64,000 bases of DNA from contig JAQFVV010000030.1 of assembly GCA_028023455.1 (NCBI GenBank), positions 10,339,649 to 10,403,648 on the forward strand, read 5' to 3'. Numbering within the stretch: the first letter of the stretch is position 1; the number at the start of each line of letters is the position of its first letter. The notes beneath the pieces are model-generated. The model searched no databases, was not told the origin of the DNA, and saw only the letters and a program-made list of their open reading frames with translations. Made by a program: the position numbers and the translations under genes. Positions 48,405 through 59,559 of the stretch are shown here, piece by piece. The DNA comes from Epiperipatus broadwayi (lineage: Eukaryota; Onychophora; Udeonychophora; Euonychophora; Peripatidae).

Positions 48405-51400
48405 ATGAACTATAAAATTGCAGGGATTAATGTCCATGGCCTCAACTCATTGGCCCATGCTCACGCAATTAGAAATTGGATAAGCATTAACTCTCCCCAC
48501 ATCCTTCTAATGGGGGAAACCAAATTCCATAATAACACTGACACTAAAATAGAAACATTAATTGCCACTATGGGCTTCACTAAATTTTCAGTTGGACACT
48601 CAGCAGCTGGAGGGGTTGGAGTATTAATTAACAAAAAATTTCCTCCAAACAAATTCTGTATTCTCTATTTGGATAACAACTTAATCTTATTAGAAATAGA
48701 CTATTGGGGCTACAGCATAAATCTAGCTTATATATACACTTCAAACAATCCTACTATCTATCACAAAATAATTCAGATTTTAAATGCTATCCTTAGCAAC
48801 AAATCAGGCTCTTTACTTATATTGGGAGATTTTAACACCACATATGGTCGCTTTAACCTAAAATTTCTTCCACTGATAAATAGAGACTTGATGTGTGGGG
48901 AAGGATTCCTTCCTCCCGGATCCTACTCCTTTTACACCAAATCCCACCAAACCCTAATAGACCTATTATATTATTCACCAGATTTACATTTTCATCTAAA
49001 TGCAAAACTTTTACCGGTGTCGTTTTCGGACCATATGGCCCTTGTAGTTACTCTTGAAACCATGGCTGGCCTCCCAACCCCAGAGGCCCTTCACAAAACC
49101 ATGTGGATGGTAACAAAATCAAACATGACAGAGGCCATAGTGTCCAAATCTTATATATATTTTCACAAAATCAACATCCTTTCAAGACCAGCTGAAGAAG
49201 CCTGGTTTTCATTTATAGGCATCCTACAGACAATATTAAAACACCACACCATGAAAGTCAAAGGCCCTAATGGCCTCTTCAGAGATCTTCTACAAATAGA
49301 GAATCAGCTTCAGATGCTCCAAAGTCAACCTATCAAAACACAAGATATATATAGTCTTAAAAACCTATACCGATCAAGACAAAAATCCCTGGCGGAATAC
49401 TTATCCATTAGGAGAGCCAAATGTTATTTATCACAACAACATCACTGGACAAAAGGCTACTTGAGATGGGCACTTGGAGGGAAAAATAACAAAACCACTC
49501 CCACCTCCATCATTGCAGATGGGAAAACCTTACTGGGAACACCGATGATGAACACAATAAAAGAACACTTCCGGCAAAGAATGCAAACCGCAATCTTCAA
49601 TGGCACACAACCCTGGTCTGAAGTTGATCCACAGGCACCACATGGGATCACAGAAAACCTACTCCAACAGAAAATATCTTCCCTTCCAGATGGTGTACAT
49701 CCTGGATTACATGGGATTCCCAGATTCCTAATCCTACACCTCAATCAATTTGCAATTTCCATAATGAAGAAGATGGTGGATTACCTAGAAACTGGTAATA
49801 GAGTGATACCTAACCTTTACCCAGTGGCACTAGTTCCATTTATTAAAAAAAAAATCAGGTTATGGATCTCTCAAACATCAGACCTATTTCCATGACACCC
49901 CTGTTAATTAAAATTGTAGAGTCTGTGATCAAAGACCTCATCCAACCAAATGTCTTAAAGCACATATCTAACAACCAATATGCCAAAAAGGGATCCTCTA
50001 CTGCACATGCAATGGGCAACATAATATCCATCATTGACTATGTCAGAATCCACCGGAAGTCAGGGCCGATAGCTATTCAACTGGACATTGCTACAGCCTT
50101 TGACTCGGTACATATAGACATACTCTTAAATATTTTGGCCAAGTATGATGTTCCAGCAGCTGCTGTCCAGATAATAAGCAACTTACTATGCAACAGGGAA
50201 ATTTTTATCACTATGGATGGTAATATGACCTCCGGATTTAAACCGACACAAGCTCTCCCTCGGGGTTCCCCTCTCAGTGCCCTATGCTTCATCGCATATA
50301 TAAATCCTCTCCTGATGGATTTGGAAAAAATCTACCAGGTCTTTTTATACCCAATTTAAGCAGAGAATTCAACATGTTTGCCTACATGGATGATGTAATG
50401 ATCATCCTACCATCAAGAAAACATATTCCTTTGCTACAAACAATATTAAGCCGCTATTCTGAGAAATACAGGCTGCAATTCAACCCCAGCAAGTCTGCCT
50501 CCTGGCAAATTGTTTCAGGAAAGAAAATTAACACCCTCTTCTCTGCCAAGCCACAGAGATATCTTGGGTTTCCCATATTCAAATCTACCACAGCAATGAC
50601 CAAAGAGATTCAGGATAACATCCTAGAAACAACAAACAAATTCATCACTTCCTTGTCACAAGTCTACCTTTCCCTCCCTGGCAAGGTAGCACTAATTAAC
50701 ATGAATGTGATGCCAAAAATAGCATACTTTCTTCCATTTATCAAATGCAACAAAAGCTTCATAAATAAAATAAATGGCTTGTGCTCAAGGCTTTTCTGGA
50801 AAGGTAAAATGGTCGCGATCAGCCTCAAAGACACTCAGCGACCAAGGAAGCTAAATGGTCTTGCTCTCCACTCCATTCAGGCATTGATTTACCAAAAAAC
50901 CCACAATGTCATACACAACTTGGTAGCATCATATGGTTTTAACACAATTCTCCAAAAAACTTTCCTTCAAAAGGTAACACCTACTGACCGACCCCCACCA
51001 GACAGACAAACATGGATCACTAGAAACACAAGCTTTATCAAACAGCACTGCCCAATAAATGACTCCACATTCAATTCTAAAATATCATTATGGCAAGCAT
51101 ACACAATCCTCCATCCAATCTTACATCCTATAATCAACACATTTTATTACAATAATCAGAAACTGGTATCCAACTTTAAAAGATGGAGTCTAGAGGCCAA
51201 ATACTTAGACTTCCTCATTAAATACAACATTAATGGACTACCTACTAATCACTTCCTCTTTTACAAACGTGGTCACAACATAGACCCTACTTGCAGCATT
51301 TGCATGAACGGCGATGAGACATTGGAACACCTTTTCTCACAATGTATGGAATTCAGAGTGATCCGAGAAATCATACTCTCCAACATCAAGATAGATTTCC

Positions 51401-51639
51401 AACTGATTTCATCTCTGAAAGATAGTATCAATACTAAAACCTATTCAATAATACATCTCTCGGTGTTTTTGAACTATGCCATATGGGTTACACGTTGTAA
51501 ACTAATCATGGAACACCCACAACCTAATATAAAACAGGTTTTTTCCAAAACAATGATTAAAATCCAGAAGAGAGACCAGCTCCTGGCATCGTCAAAAACA
51601 TTTGAAGACACTTGGACATTATACAATATGCCAAACTAA
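48405..51639 (+). pseudogene. LINE ORF2: APE endonuclease and reverse transcriptase
   Basis: About 1,078 codons in three frames. 48405-49858: endonuclease, with GINVHGLNS, LMGETKF (catalytic Glu), LLILGDFNTTYG, TLIDLLYYSPDL and PVSFSDHMAL (the SDH of APE enzymes). A shift in an A run at about 49850 leads to RT in 49862-50340: NIRPISMTP, QLDIATAFDSVHI (motif A) and LPRGSPLSALCF (motif B). Another shift near 50335 leads to FAYMDDVMIIL (motif C, 50376-50408) and a long C-terminal part with CSICMNGDETLEHLFSQC, the LINE CCHC element. All catalytic residues I checked are kept; only the two shifts break it. I chose ATG 48405 because it directly precedes the endonuclease. Confidence 0.87.
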
Positions 51640-51844
51640 CAACAAGGCAAAAGGGGGGGGGGCTAACAATCAGATAACAAATATGTGAAAGATCTAATGT
51701 TCACACCATATTGGGCAACATAGACTCATCAGAATCCAAACAGAAATAACAAGATAGTTTGAACAACAATGTAAACCCCAATTGTATGATTACACATCAC
51801 TGTATACATTAGAAATAATAAATTATTATTGAAACTAGGATAAG

Positions 51845-52285
51845 ACTATTTTTAATCAACCTAATTTTTGTACATTTTCATTTAAGTATCAAATTTACTA
51901 TGTAATTAGAAAACCATAAGACATTTCTTTTATAAATGTTTTGATTAAAAAAATAATGGTGTTTTTTATTTATGCTATATATAGAAAATAAATACACAAA
52001 GGAAAATATTTTACAGTTGTTTTCTCATCACCATCTAGTATTTTCAATGATTATTAGTCTATTAAATAAAGCAAAAAGTGTTTATGATAACAAACATACT
52101 TAACAAGACATCTCTATTACTAAAAAGATATCGGAAGCAACAGTTTTGGCCAAAATATTATTACTAATAATGCCTCTTTATATAAATATTTAAAAAAGAT
52201 TTTGATCAAGAATTAAGATGGTTTTGTGTTACATAAAAAGCATAATGGTAAAATGGACAATGTTTGTAAGAAAATAACAGTTTAC
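51845..52285. other. Intron 4, no feature recognised
   Basis: AT-rich sequence after the LINE. Confidence 0.4.
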
Positions 52286-52289
52286 ATTA

Positions 52290-52540
52290 TTTTATAAAAA
52301 AAAATGGTGGTTTTCTATCCCAAGAATGAAATTTTTTTGGAATATTATAGTGTTTCTGAAATTTCATGATAGGTCTGCTCACTTGATAGACCAATAATAA
52401 AATTATCATCACAAAAGAACGCAGACTTTTGCTATTAATGAGGAATCTAATTCATCAGCCATATATTCATATATTAAGTTAACATAATATAATATTAATT
52501 TTAATTGATATAAGCACTAGGAACACTGAGTAAGAAAAGT
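52290..52540 (+). pseudogene. Penelope-like GIY-YIG relic
   Basis: Very decayed sister of 44031-44411. The run EESNSSAIYSYIKLT, then YNINF, corresponds to EKSNSSAIYSRIKLTNHNINF there, and the upstream bases (CCCAAGAATGAAATTTTTTT, GGTCTGCTCAC) align with those before the 44-kb endonuclease. Several stops. Confidence 0.75.
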
Positions 52541-52544
52541 TTAA

Positions 52545-53540
52545 AATAAAAGTATTATATTTCACTGATCAGTTTTTGATATCTTAATCCTGATATCTAC
52601 TCACAGCAATGACTAGTGGATGAGAGAATTGTGAATAAAAGATATTAATTTTAATGAAACATTGAATTCTAGAAAAAAAACTGATGTATATGATTAGAAA
52701 TAATCTCATTAGCTAGTTTCAATTTATTTCTTTTAATAAACTGTTTTGTTTCACATTAAACAGTAAAATTTAGAGCTCAATATTTTTTTCAGATATTTGT
52801 TAAGTTTTAGTCAAGATAGTTTTAAGACATATACATAGTTTTCTCAAATATCTTTTATTTTGGAAAATATTCCTTTTAATATATATATATGAAAGCAGTC
52901 AACATTTAAACAATATCAATAACAATCAACAATGTTAATCTGTTTACATGGCAACTTCCTTTAAACAATAAAGATGAAAATCCATCTTCATGTGTATATA
53001 GACATTAAAGATTGCAATTTGACTACAAAGAATGAAATTATTGATTCAAAGAAGTTTAAATAAATCTCATATATTTAATTCATTTTATATTTAATCAATT
53101 TTTCTTTTTTATAAATAATAAATAACTTTTAATGTATTACAATATAGAATCTTTAGTTTTAATTTTAATTTAGTGACAGGATAGTATTTGAATTTTCTTT
53201 CTATGTTTTTGCAAAGATATATCAGCATTAACTATAACTATAGATTAATCATTTAATTGATAAGTGAATCTAGAGAAATTGCTTCTATAGTTCTGAACTA
53301 CATTAATTATATCTAGTATAGACACAAGTTATTTTAAACTTTAAAAAATGTTTTTGCATGTTAATAATTTATGGAACATTTTAGAGGTGACATGTGACTC
53401 ATATTATGAATTGTAAATAGAAATTATCATTGTAGATCCTTTTCATTTTGTTTTTAAAAATTAGCATAAACATATTACATTTAAATGTAAATATCTTTAG
53501 AGGAATAATTTATTATAAATTAATAATATAATTTTTTTTT
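52545..53540. other. Intron 4 end, no feature recognised
   Basis: AT-rich sequence up to the exon E acceptor. Confidence 0.4.
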
Positions 53541-53544
53541 TTAG

Positions 53545-53633
53545 TGGCAACATGCAGGGTAAAGAAACCACTCCTTATATAGCTGGAGAAAATTGTGCAG
53601 CATGCCCAGGCAATTGTCAAAATAAACTTTGTA
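53545..53633 (+). CDS. CRISP exon E: hinge, start of the cysteine-rich domain
   Basis: The acceptor follows a long T run (TTTTTTTTTTAG) and the donor is GTAAGT. One base completes the Ala codon of CPA-GN, closing CAP signature 2. The 29 full codons include GNMQGKETTPYIAGENC and CAACPGNCQNKLC, which match the CRISP hinge GNxxxxxxTPYxxGxxCxxCPxxCxxxLC closely. This hinge is what separates true CRISPs from single-domain CAP proteins such as insect venom allergen 5, so the subfamily call rests mainly on this exon and the next. It ends in phase 1. Confidence 0.91.
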
Positions 53634-54079
53634 GTAAGTATCTTGTTTATATGTGCTTAAAACTTCCTCTTTGCTATATATTCTAGAAACATGAATAAAG
53701 ATAATGGGATTGGTTCATAATTTTAAGAATATTTTATGGACTGGAAATTTTAAGAACACTAAAAAAAAAAAAAAAATATTACATGTAATAAAAGAGAAAT
53801 GAAATTAGATTATTTCATATGTTTATATTTAAATAAAAAATCAGATATATTAATATTTAATTGAGTTTAAAATCTATATCTGAGCTAGAAATAATATGAT
53901 AAATTTTAGCTTAATAAATATTTACTAATAACCATTAAAGTATTAATCTGAAGTAGATGGTGTCAAAGATGTGACTGCAGAAAGTTTGAAATTTTAAATC
54001 AAAATGTAATATATATGTATTACACTAACAAAAATAATAAATATAAAAGTAATTAATTATTATATACAAAGACTGCAGG

Positions 54080-54160
54080 TAATCCTTAATTACCATTACA
54101 TTTATTATTTTTATTGTTATTACAATAGTTTTTAATTAACGGACATTTTATTTGTAATGT
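54080..54160 (+). repeat. Penelope tail fragment in intron 5
   Basis: TTTATTATTTTTATTGTTAT, then AATTAACGGACATTTTA, matches 61305-61360 (TTAATTAATGGACATTTTA). It lies directly before a foldback, in the 1-kb intron 5. Confidence 0.6.
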
Positions 54161-54175
54161 ATATATATATAGATA

Positions 54176-54449
54176 AAATCATTAGATCGGAAGTCGAATT
54201 CCGATAAGCATTTACATGTCAGTAAGAGTTTAAAAAATGTAAGTGCATCATTTAAGTTTAGAATGTATTTCTATAAATACACCAACTTTCACTGACCATG
54301 CTAAATCAGGGCTTGAGTCTATTGTGGGTCTGATGTTATAATCAAATTTTGAATTGTACAATTCTCTTACTGACGTGTGAGTGCGTGGAGATTTATAATT
54401 TTTAAAGCAATAGCGCATTATCAGAGTTCGACTTCCGATCTAATGATTT
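54176..54449. mobile_element. Foldback/MITE in intron 5
   Basis: Terminal arms of 32 bp (54176-54207 and 54418-54449) with AATCATTAGATCGGAAGTCG and its complement, two mismatches further in. A second inner pair is CAGTAAGAG / CTCTTACTG. Shares GCGCATTATC with the element at 39.08 kb. No protein. Confidence 0.8.
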
Positions 54450-54637
54450 CAAGATTTTCAGCTCTATATAATAATAGATATATAGTTAAACTTTATTATA
54501 AAATTTGCTTTTATAAAAAAAAATACTGAATAAATTCAAGTTATTAAGTTTCATAAAAAGACAACTAAATGTCAACTTTTTTTTAATATTAAATATATAT
54601 ATAATTCTGTTTTTGATTTCATTTTTCTTTTTTTTAG

Positions 54638-54780
54638 CCAATGCTTGTCAATACTATAATTTTTTTAGCAATTGTGAAGAGTTGAATAATCAGATGCATC
54701 TTTGTCAGAGTAACCAATGGCCTGATCACAAAAGCAAATGCCAAGCAACTTGTAATTGTAAAGGAAAAGCCATATATTAG
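54638..54780 (+). CDS. CRISP exon F: ICR/ShKT-like domain and stop
   Basis: The acceptor is TTTCTTTTTTTTAG. The exon completes a Thr codon, giving the CTNAC join (family LCTNSC), then encodes 46 residues in all and a TAG stop. Six cysteines follow the ShKT/ion-channel-regulator spacing, with NCEEL, KSKCQATCNC and a C-terminal KAIY. In vertebrate CRISPs the same end reads approximately KxxCxATCxCxxKIY, so the terminus is strikingly close. The loop between the third and fourth cysteines of this exon is acidic-poor and includes NQWPDHK, which I cannot match to a known paralog. No polyadenylation signal overlaps the stop. Confidence 0.9.
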
Positions 54781-55286
54781 TAGACATTGATTACCAAAAC
54801 AATGACTTTAGAATCAAATTGGAAAGAAAAATGTTTTGAAAAACTTGTAAAAAAAAAAAAGAATAAGAGCAATGAGAGGTAACAACAAGAGCTGAAGGCA
54901 AAAAAGTAAAAATTGTTTAAAATAATATAAAATAATTTATATGCTTAAAATAGGCACAATAGGAAACTCAATTTTACTTGCACCTAATTATATTAGTTAA
55001 ATTATAAATGACGTAAATGTAACTATTCATTACTGAAGAAATATAAGTTATTGGGATTATGTGAAAGATTTTCAGAAGTTATGGCAAAATTCTTTCACTC
55101 ATAAATTGTGTATATGTGTGTGCATCTTTATGTAAATTAAATATACTACATATTTGCATTTCACTGATTTTATAAGGGGTGGGAGTGAGTATAAATAAAT
55201 GACAAGTTTTAACCTTAAAATACAATTGATACCAATGGTCAGAACAACCTTGTTGCCTAGATTCCGAAACAGTCTAGACAAATAAA
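54781..55286 (+). promoter_or_regulatory. Probable 3' UTR with candidate polyadenylation signals
   Basis: AATAAA hexamers occur at 55194-55199 and 55281-55286, in sequence without recognisable transposon similarity. Either could end the CRISP transcript. This is inferred from position only; I see no strong GT-rich element to choose between them. Confidence 0.4.
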
Positions 55287-55309
55287 ATTACATAAATGTG
55301 TATACAGCT

Positions 55310-55375
55310 GCTTTACAGGCAGTTGTCCCAGGTTAGTGGGTTCGCTTCCCGGCTGATGCTATAATACTTGAGGGA
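55310..55375 (+). repeat. Possible tRNA-derived sequence
   Basis: GGGTTCGCTTCCCGGCTGATGCT resembles a T arm and acceptor (B box GGTTCGCTTCC), broken into parts GGGTTCGCTTCC and CGGCTGATGCT here for length. The 5' half does not fold as a tRNA, so it may be a SINE head remnant. Confidence 0.3.
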
Positions 55376-55942
55376 AAAAAGGTTCATTTAATAATTATAT
55401 GAAAATAATGACAAACTATGGGTCCATTGTATGTAGTAACTCCTTCATCAATTATGAAAGCTGTTTTATATTATCGTCTATCAACACTCGTGATTTAACC
55501 AGAATAACCATGTAGCTAAATATCCATAAACTGAAAATTTGATGCAAATACACACTCACAAACACGTACACATGTATACACATATATGAACAAATAGATT
55601 AAGATTATTTTTATCAATCTTTTCATAGTGTTAATCTCCAAATAATTTCATATCATCATTGCCAACGACTACTGAAAAGAACAAAGGAAATTCTCCTGCA
55701 TTGAATTAAACCAATCACCAGATTGTTAGTTTCACTAGAACTTCACAAACGTTTTATACAACAAATATAATACCTTCAATCCTATTTAAGTATTCCAAAA
55801 ATATGCATCAATCTGAATTTTTACAAAATGCATTTCATATATAGGGTATATGTGCACAGACCTTCAAACGACCCACCACTCTCCACTCTATCTAATAACA
55901 CTGATACACTCAAGCACATATATGCTGAAAAGATAAATAATC

Positions 55943-55986
55943 ACCAATATCCGTATTTCATGCTAAACCAGCAATCATCAGATGGT
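55943..55986 (-). ncRNA. Hammerhead ribozyme (family A), core intact
   Basis: Minus strand: CTGATGA (55981-55975), stem II TGCT/AGCA with loop GGTTT, GAAA, short stem III, NUH ATA, then TTGGT. Stem I is ACCAT/TTGGT: four pairs but a mismatch next to the core. Otherwise as in the 58.0-kb copy. Confidence 0.68.
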
Positions 55987-56259
55987 CCAGATTATCATCT
56001 CCCACACATATATACTATAAGTGCTCAGATATATATTAAGATAGACAATCTTCATGACTTTAGGTCAATGTGGGTGTGACAAGAATCTCGGCCTCAGGGT
56101 GGCCTTTGAGCATTCCATCATCAGATTTTCAATTGGATGGACGGTTGAAGAGTTGGAATGTGTAGTAGTTTGAAGCCTGTCCATTAAAGTATGAAAATTG
56201 TCTATCTTAATATATATCTGAGCACTTATAGTATATATGTGTGGGAGATGATAATCTGG

Positions 56260-56303
56260 ACCAACTGATGATTGCTGGTTTAGGATGAAATACGTATATT
56301 GGT
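56260..56303 (+). ncRNA. Hammerhead ribozyme (family A), core intact
   Basis: ACCAA (56260-56264), CTGATGA (56265-56271), stem II TGCT/AGGA (one mismatch) with loop GGTTT, GAAA (56287-56290), stem III from AUA/UAU around CG, NUH ATA ending at 56298, then TTGGT (56299-56303) pairing perfectly with ACCAA. Cleavage would fall between 56298 and 56299. All invariant bases are present. Confidence 0.74.
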
Positions 56304-56479
56304 GATTATTTATCTTTTCAGCATATATGGGCTTGAGTGTATCAGTGTTATTAGATAGAGTGGAGAGTGGTGGGTCGTTTGAAGGTCTGTGCTCATATAC
56401 CCTATATATTACATATGTAGACACAGGTGTATTGTAAGCCTGTGTTTCAGTTATTAAAATGCATTTCAGTAACTTCCCA

Positions 56480-57885
56480 GTGTTTTGACTGATTGTCAAT
56501 ATTAGTCTAGGTGGAGATTGGCTTTTTGAGGTTATAAAAATTTTTAAATTATTGTTATATATGATTTAATGCAGGAAAAGAAGTTTTATAACATCTAATG
56601 CATAATAGTTAATGCATTATTATGATATGAATTGCAGTTTATGCGCAGAAAGGAACTGAAACATTTAAATAGATGATGAAATTTTAAAATCAAGTGTATT
56701 TAGAGAGTCATTTCAACTATCTATTCTAATATTGGTCAGTAAAAGGGTACTTGGTTATTCTTAGATCAATATGCAGCTTAAGAAGAATCAAGAAAGTGGC
56801 ATTGTAGAAGCAAGATTTCTATTTTTGATTTCTCAAGATCTAATGATATTTTTCCACATATTCTAAAGCTTTAGAAAGGCATTAAGAAAAATAATATGTT
56901 TTTAAATGTTACTTCACTCAACTTATTCATTAAGATATTTTACAAGTTTTTTAAGATTTTTAAAGGTTTTGGTGGAAATTAGATTTTGGGATGGAAACAA
57001 ATGCTTTTAACAAAATCTTACAATATTGTAAATTTTTATATGTAAATTATGTTTCTTTAATTTTTATAATATTTAGTTCAAAAATGTATATAAATCTCTG
57101 TATATATGTAAAATAATTAAAGATAAATAAATATCTTTAAAACTTGCTAATTATAATGTTTTCTAAGTAATTTAGTTAAAACATTTTTTTTTTGCCTCAC
57201 CATTGGTACCTAAAACTTTTTAAAATTAAATATAACTTTTTTTAAAATAGTTACATAGATAATTGCATGTAGTTATTTACAAGTAATTTATTATAAATAT
57301 CATTTATTTAGATTCTTTTCTTATTGTAGTTGTTATTTTTTTTATTATATCTCATAAATTGATGAATAATTATGCATTCAAAGCACATATAAATAGGATT
57401 TTTGAAAGATATTTCGCATTGTCAAATACTTTGTTACAATTATCATTCTATTTTTTTTTAAAGTTGGATTTTTTTTATGTCTAAAATTAAACTATATCTT
57501 AATAACCATATGGTCTTCAATGTGTGTTCAGTATTAAAGCTAATTAGGATGGTTAAATCGTTTTAATGTGATCCTTTATAGGTTTTTTTGAAAACATATT
57601 TTTTTAAATATATAATCTTTAAACCCATTAGTGTTTGAACACTGAATTCAGATTTATTCTTAATCTAATAGTTATGAATACTTTATTAGGATTATAGCTT
57701 TTCACAAATTAAAAATGACTTTTACATACAATTGAGAGAATATATTTGTCTGAAGGTCTGATGGTATATTATTAGATGTGATATTTTGAACTATTTCCAT
57801 CATCTATGAGTGAATGTTGAATGTATATAAAATTTAAAACTTTATTTAACCTTTTGAAATACAAACAATTTGTTAGTAATTACAA
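56480..57885. other. Downstream of the CRISP gene, nothing recognised
   Basis: AT-rich with short frames only. Confidence 0.4.
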
Positions 57886-57994
57886 GTTGTTTATATAGGG
57901 GATTTGAACTCAGACTTTCAAGCCCCTTCACTATCCACCCTATCTCATACTACTTATACACATGATCACACACATGCAGAAAAAATAAATAATC

Positions 57995-58038
57995 ACCAAT
58001 ATATGTATTTCATGCTAAACCAGAACTCATCAGTTGGT
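57995..58038 (-). ncRNA. Hammerhead ribozyme (family A), best stem I
   Basis: Minus strand: ACCAA, CTGATGA (58033-58027), stem II TTCT/AGCA (one mismatch) with loop GGTTT, GAAA, stem III AUA/UAU with loop CA, NUH ATA, TTGGT (57999-57995). Stem I is five perfect pairs and the core is complete. Confidence 0.74.
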
Positions 58039-58083
58039 CCAGATTATCACCTCCCATACATATATCTATAGATGGTAATCTGG

Positions 58084-58126
58084 ACCAACTGATGGGTGCT
58101 GGTTTAGCATGAAATATGTGTATGGT
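58084..58126 (+). ncRNA. Hammerhead-like motif (family A), core changed
   Basis: ACCAA, CTGATGG (58089-58095; last A of the core is G), perfect stem II GTGCT/AGCAT with loop GGTTT, GAAA (58111-58114), then a segment where the cleavage triplet has shifted (GTA) and stem I lost a base. Probably inactive. Confidence 0.55.
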
Positions 58127-58229
58127 GATTATTTACCTTTTCTGCATGTGTGTGGTTATGTATATCAATACTATGAGATAGTGTGAATAGTGAAGGGGCT
58201 TGAAAGTCTGAGTTCAAATCCCTGTATGA

Positions 58230-59415
58230 TCTAACAAGTTTTTTGTATTTGGAAAATTTACCTGTGTTGTCTATCTGTGTGTTATTACTAACAAGTTGTT
58301 TGTATTTGGAAAGTTTAAATAAAGTTTAAAATTTTCTATACATTCAACATTTAATCATAGATGATGGAAATAGTCCAACGTATCACATCTAATTGAAAGA
58401 ATATATTTTATGAAAATATTTTAAAATTTTGAGTATTGATCTATTAATCTAAGATATCCTTTATTATTTTATAATTTATATTCTTTAAATTATAGCTATT
58501 GTCTTTATCATTACACATTTTGTAAGCAATCAATCAATTAATCACAAAAGAAAAAGTATCTGCCTATAGGAATTAAAACAGCTCGTTTTATCTGTGAAAT
58601 TTCCGCATTTTATTATATTGATATAAATTCTGGCTTGGACATATGATAAAATGAAGCAATTTAGTATGAGTCAAGTCTTTCATAAAATAAAGTTTTATTG
58701 ATTTCAGTCGTTGTTTTATTAATATATTTTATCAAAATTTACTTACATTTAAATAAATCTCAATATTAATGGGTAGCATTAAAAATAAGAATAATGGACA
58801 AGGGTAAATATATATATAAATTTAAGGTAAAATTGAGGGAATAGATAACGTTCATATAAACATGATGAGTCGAATTATATTTGAAGACATGCAAGATAAA
58901 AGATTATGAAATTTATTATTTTCATCATGAAAAAAATTTACAAAAAGAAAAAGTTTTCACGGAATGTTTCAAGTACTTTCAAACTAATTCTCATAAGTAT
59001 TAATAAACATATAACAGATTCTGAATAGTTTCAGAGATTAGCTAGCAAATGTTAATTAAGTTCTAATGCTAATGTTTTTTAAAGCCAAAGATTTAGAAAT
59101 TAAAATATAAAAATGCAATAATAAATGGGTCAAGAAAAAATTTAAAAAAGACATTAAAACATTAAATACAAAACGTATTAATTTATTAAATTTTTAAACA
59201 TGTTTGTTTGCCTACATAAACAAAGTGGTTTCTTTCTTTCTGAAGCTGAGTCAGTTTCAATGAAGTTCACTGTAATTATTATAATTATAAATTTTATTAA
59301 ACGCCCATTATTATATTAAGTAATAATTTACTAAATTATTATTATGTAATTATTATAGTAAAACAATGTTTGAGGTTATAAAGAAGAAAGAAACCATTTC
59401 TTTGTGCAAATGAAT
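58230..59415. other. Nothing recognised
   Basis: AT-rich. Around 59220-59290 there is weak similarity to 42380-42460 (AGTGGTTTCTTTCTTT and neighbouring bases). Confidence 0.4.
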
Positions 59416-59420
59416 AAAAA

Positions 59421-59473
59421 TATGCAAATTTGAATCACAAATCTCATTTGCATTTGTGATTCAAATTTGCATA
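59421..59473. repeat. Perfect 22-bp hairpin
   Basis: TATGCAAATTTGAATCACAA(AT) at 59421-59442 pairs exactly with 59452-59473 around a nine-base loop. Confidence 0.85.
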
Positions 59474-59553
59474 AAATCAAAATTAACTTTTGTGAAGAGT
59501 TTCATTTGAATGCATAAAATCAAAATTAACTTTTGTGAAGAGTTTCATTTGAA
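59468..59553. repeat. Tandem duplication, 43-bp unit, two copies
   Basis: TGCATAAAATCAAAATTAAC and the following 23 bases are repeated once without change, starting at 59468 and 59511. Its first bases overlap the hairpin arm. Confidence 0.9.
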
Positions 59554-59559
59554 ATAATT

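Larger units (their letters stand above)
45775..51840 (+). mobile_element. Long LINE (L1/Tx1-like), nearly full length
   Basis: A 5' region (45775-45916), ORF1, ORF2, then a 3' UTR of about 200 bp ending in AATAATAAATTATTATTG. Two ORFs, an APE endonuclease and a C-terminal zinc knuckle place it near the L1/Tx1 group; I am not sure of the clade. Its codon composition is more C-rich than its surroundings. Frameshifts disable it, but most of the sequence is readable, so it is not old. I did not find clear target-site duplications. Confidence 0.85.
55841..56409. repeat. Foldback repeat, family A copy 3, with two ribozymes
   Basis: Two arms of about 160 bp in opposite directions (GGGTATATG(T/A)GCACAGAC ... 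at both ends) surround the family A middle part. Each arm has a hammerhead, one per strand, so a transcript in either direction carries one sense copy. A short hairpin (ACACAGG.../...CCTGTGT) follows at 56421-56446. Confidence 0.87.
57896..58225. repeat. Foldback repeat, family A copy 4, with two ribozymes
   Basis: Arms 57896-58066 and 58075-58225 (GGGATTTGAACTCAGACTTT at the left, its complement at the right) pair over most of their length with a short centre. It lacks the middle unit of copies 2 and 3, so it is the minimal form. A pol III B-box-like GTTCAAATCC ends each arm. Confidence 0.88.

Noticed and set aside
55310-55375. A tRNA gene
   Set aside because: Only the T arm and acceptor-like 3' part fit; D arm and anticodon arm do not fold, so it is listed only as a possible tRNA-derived fragment.
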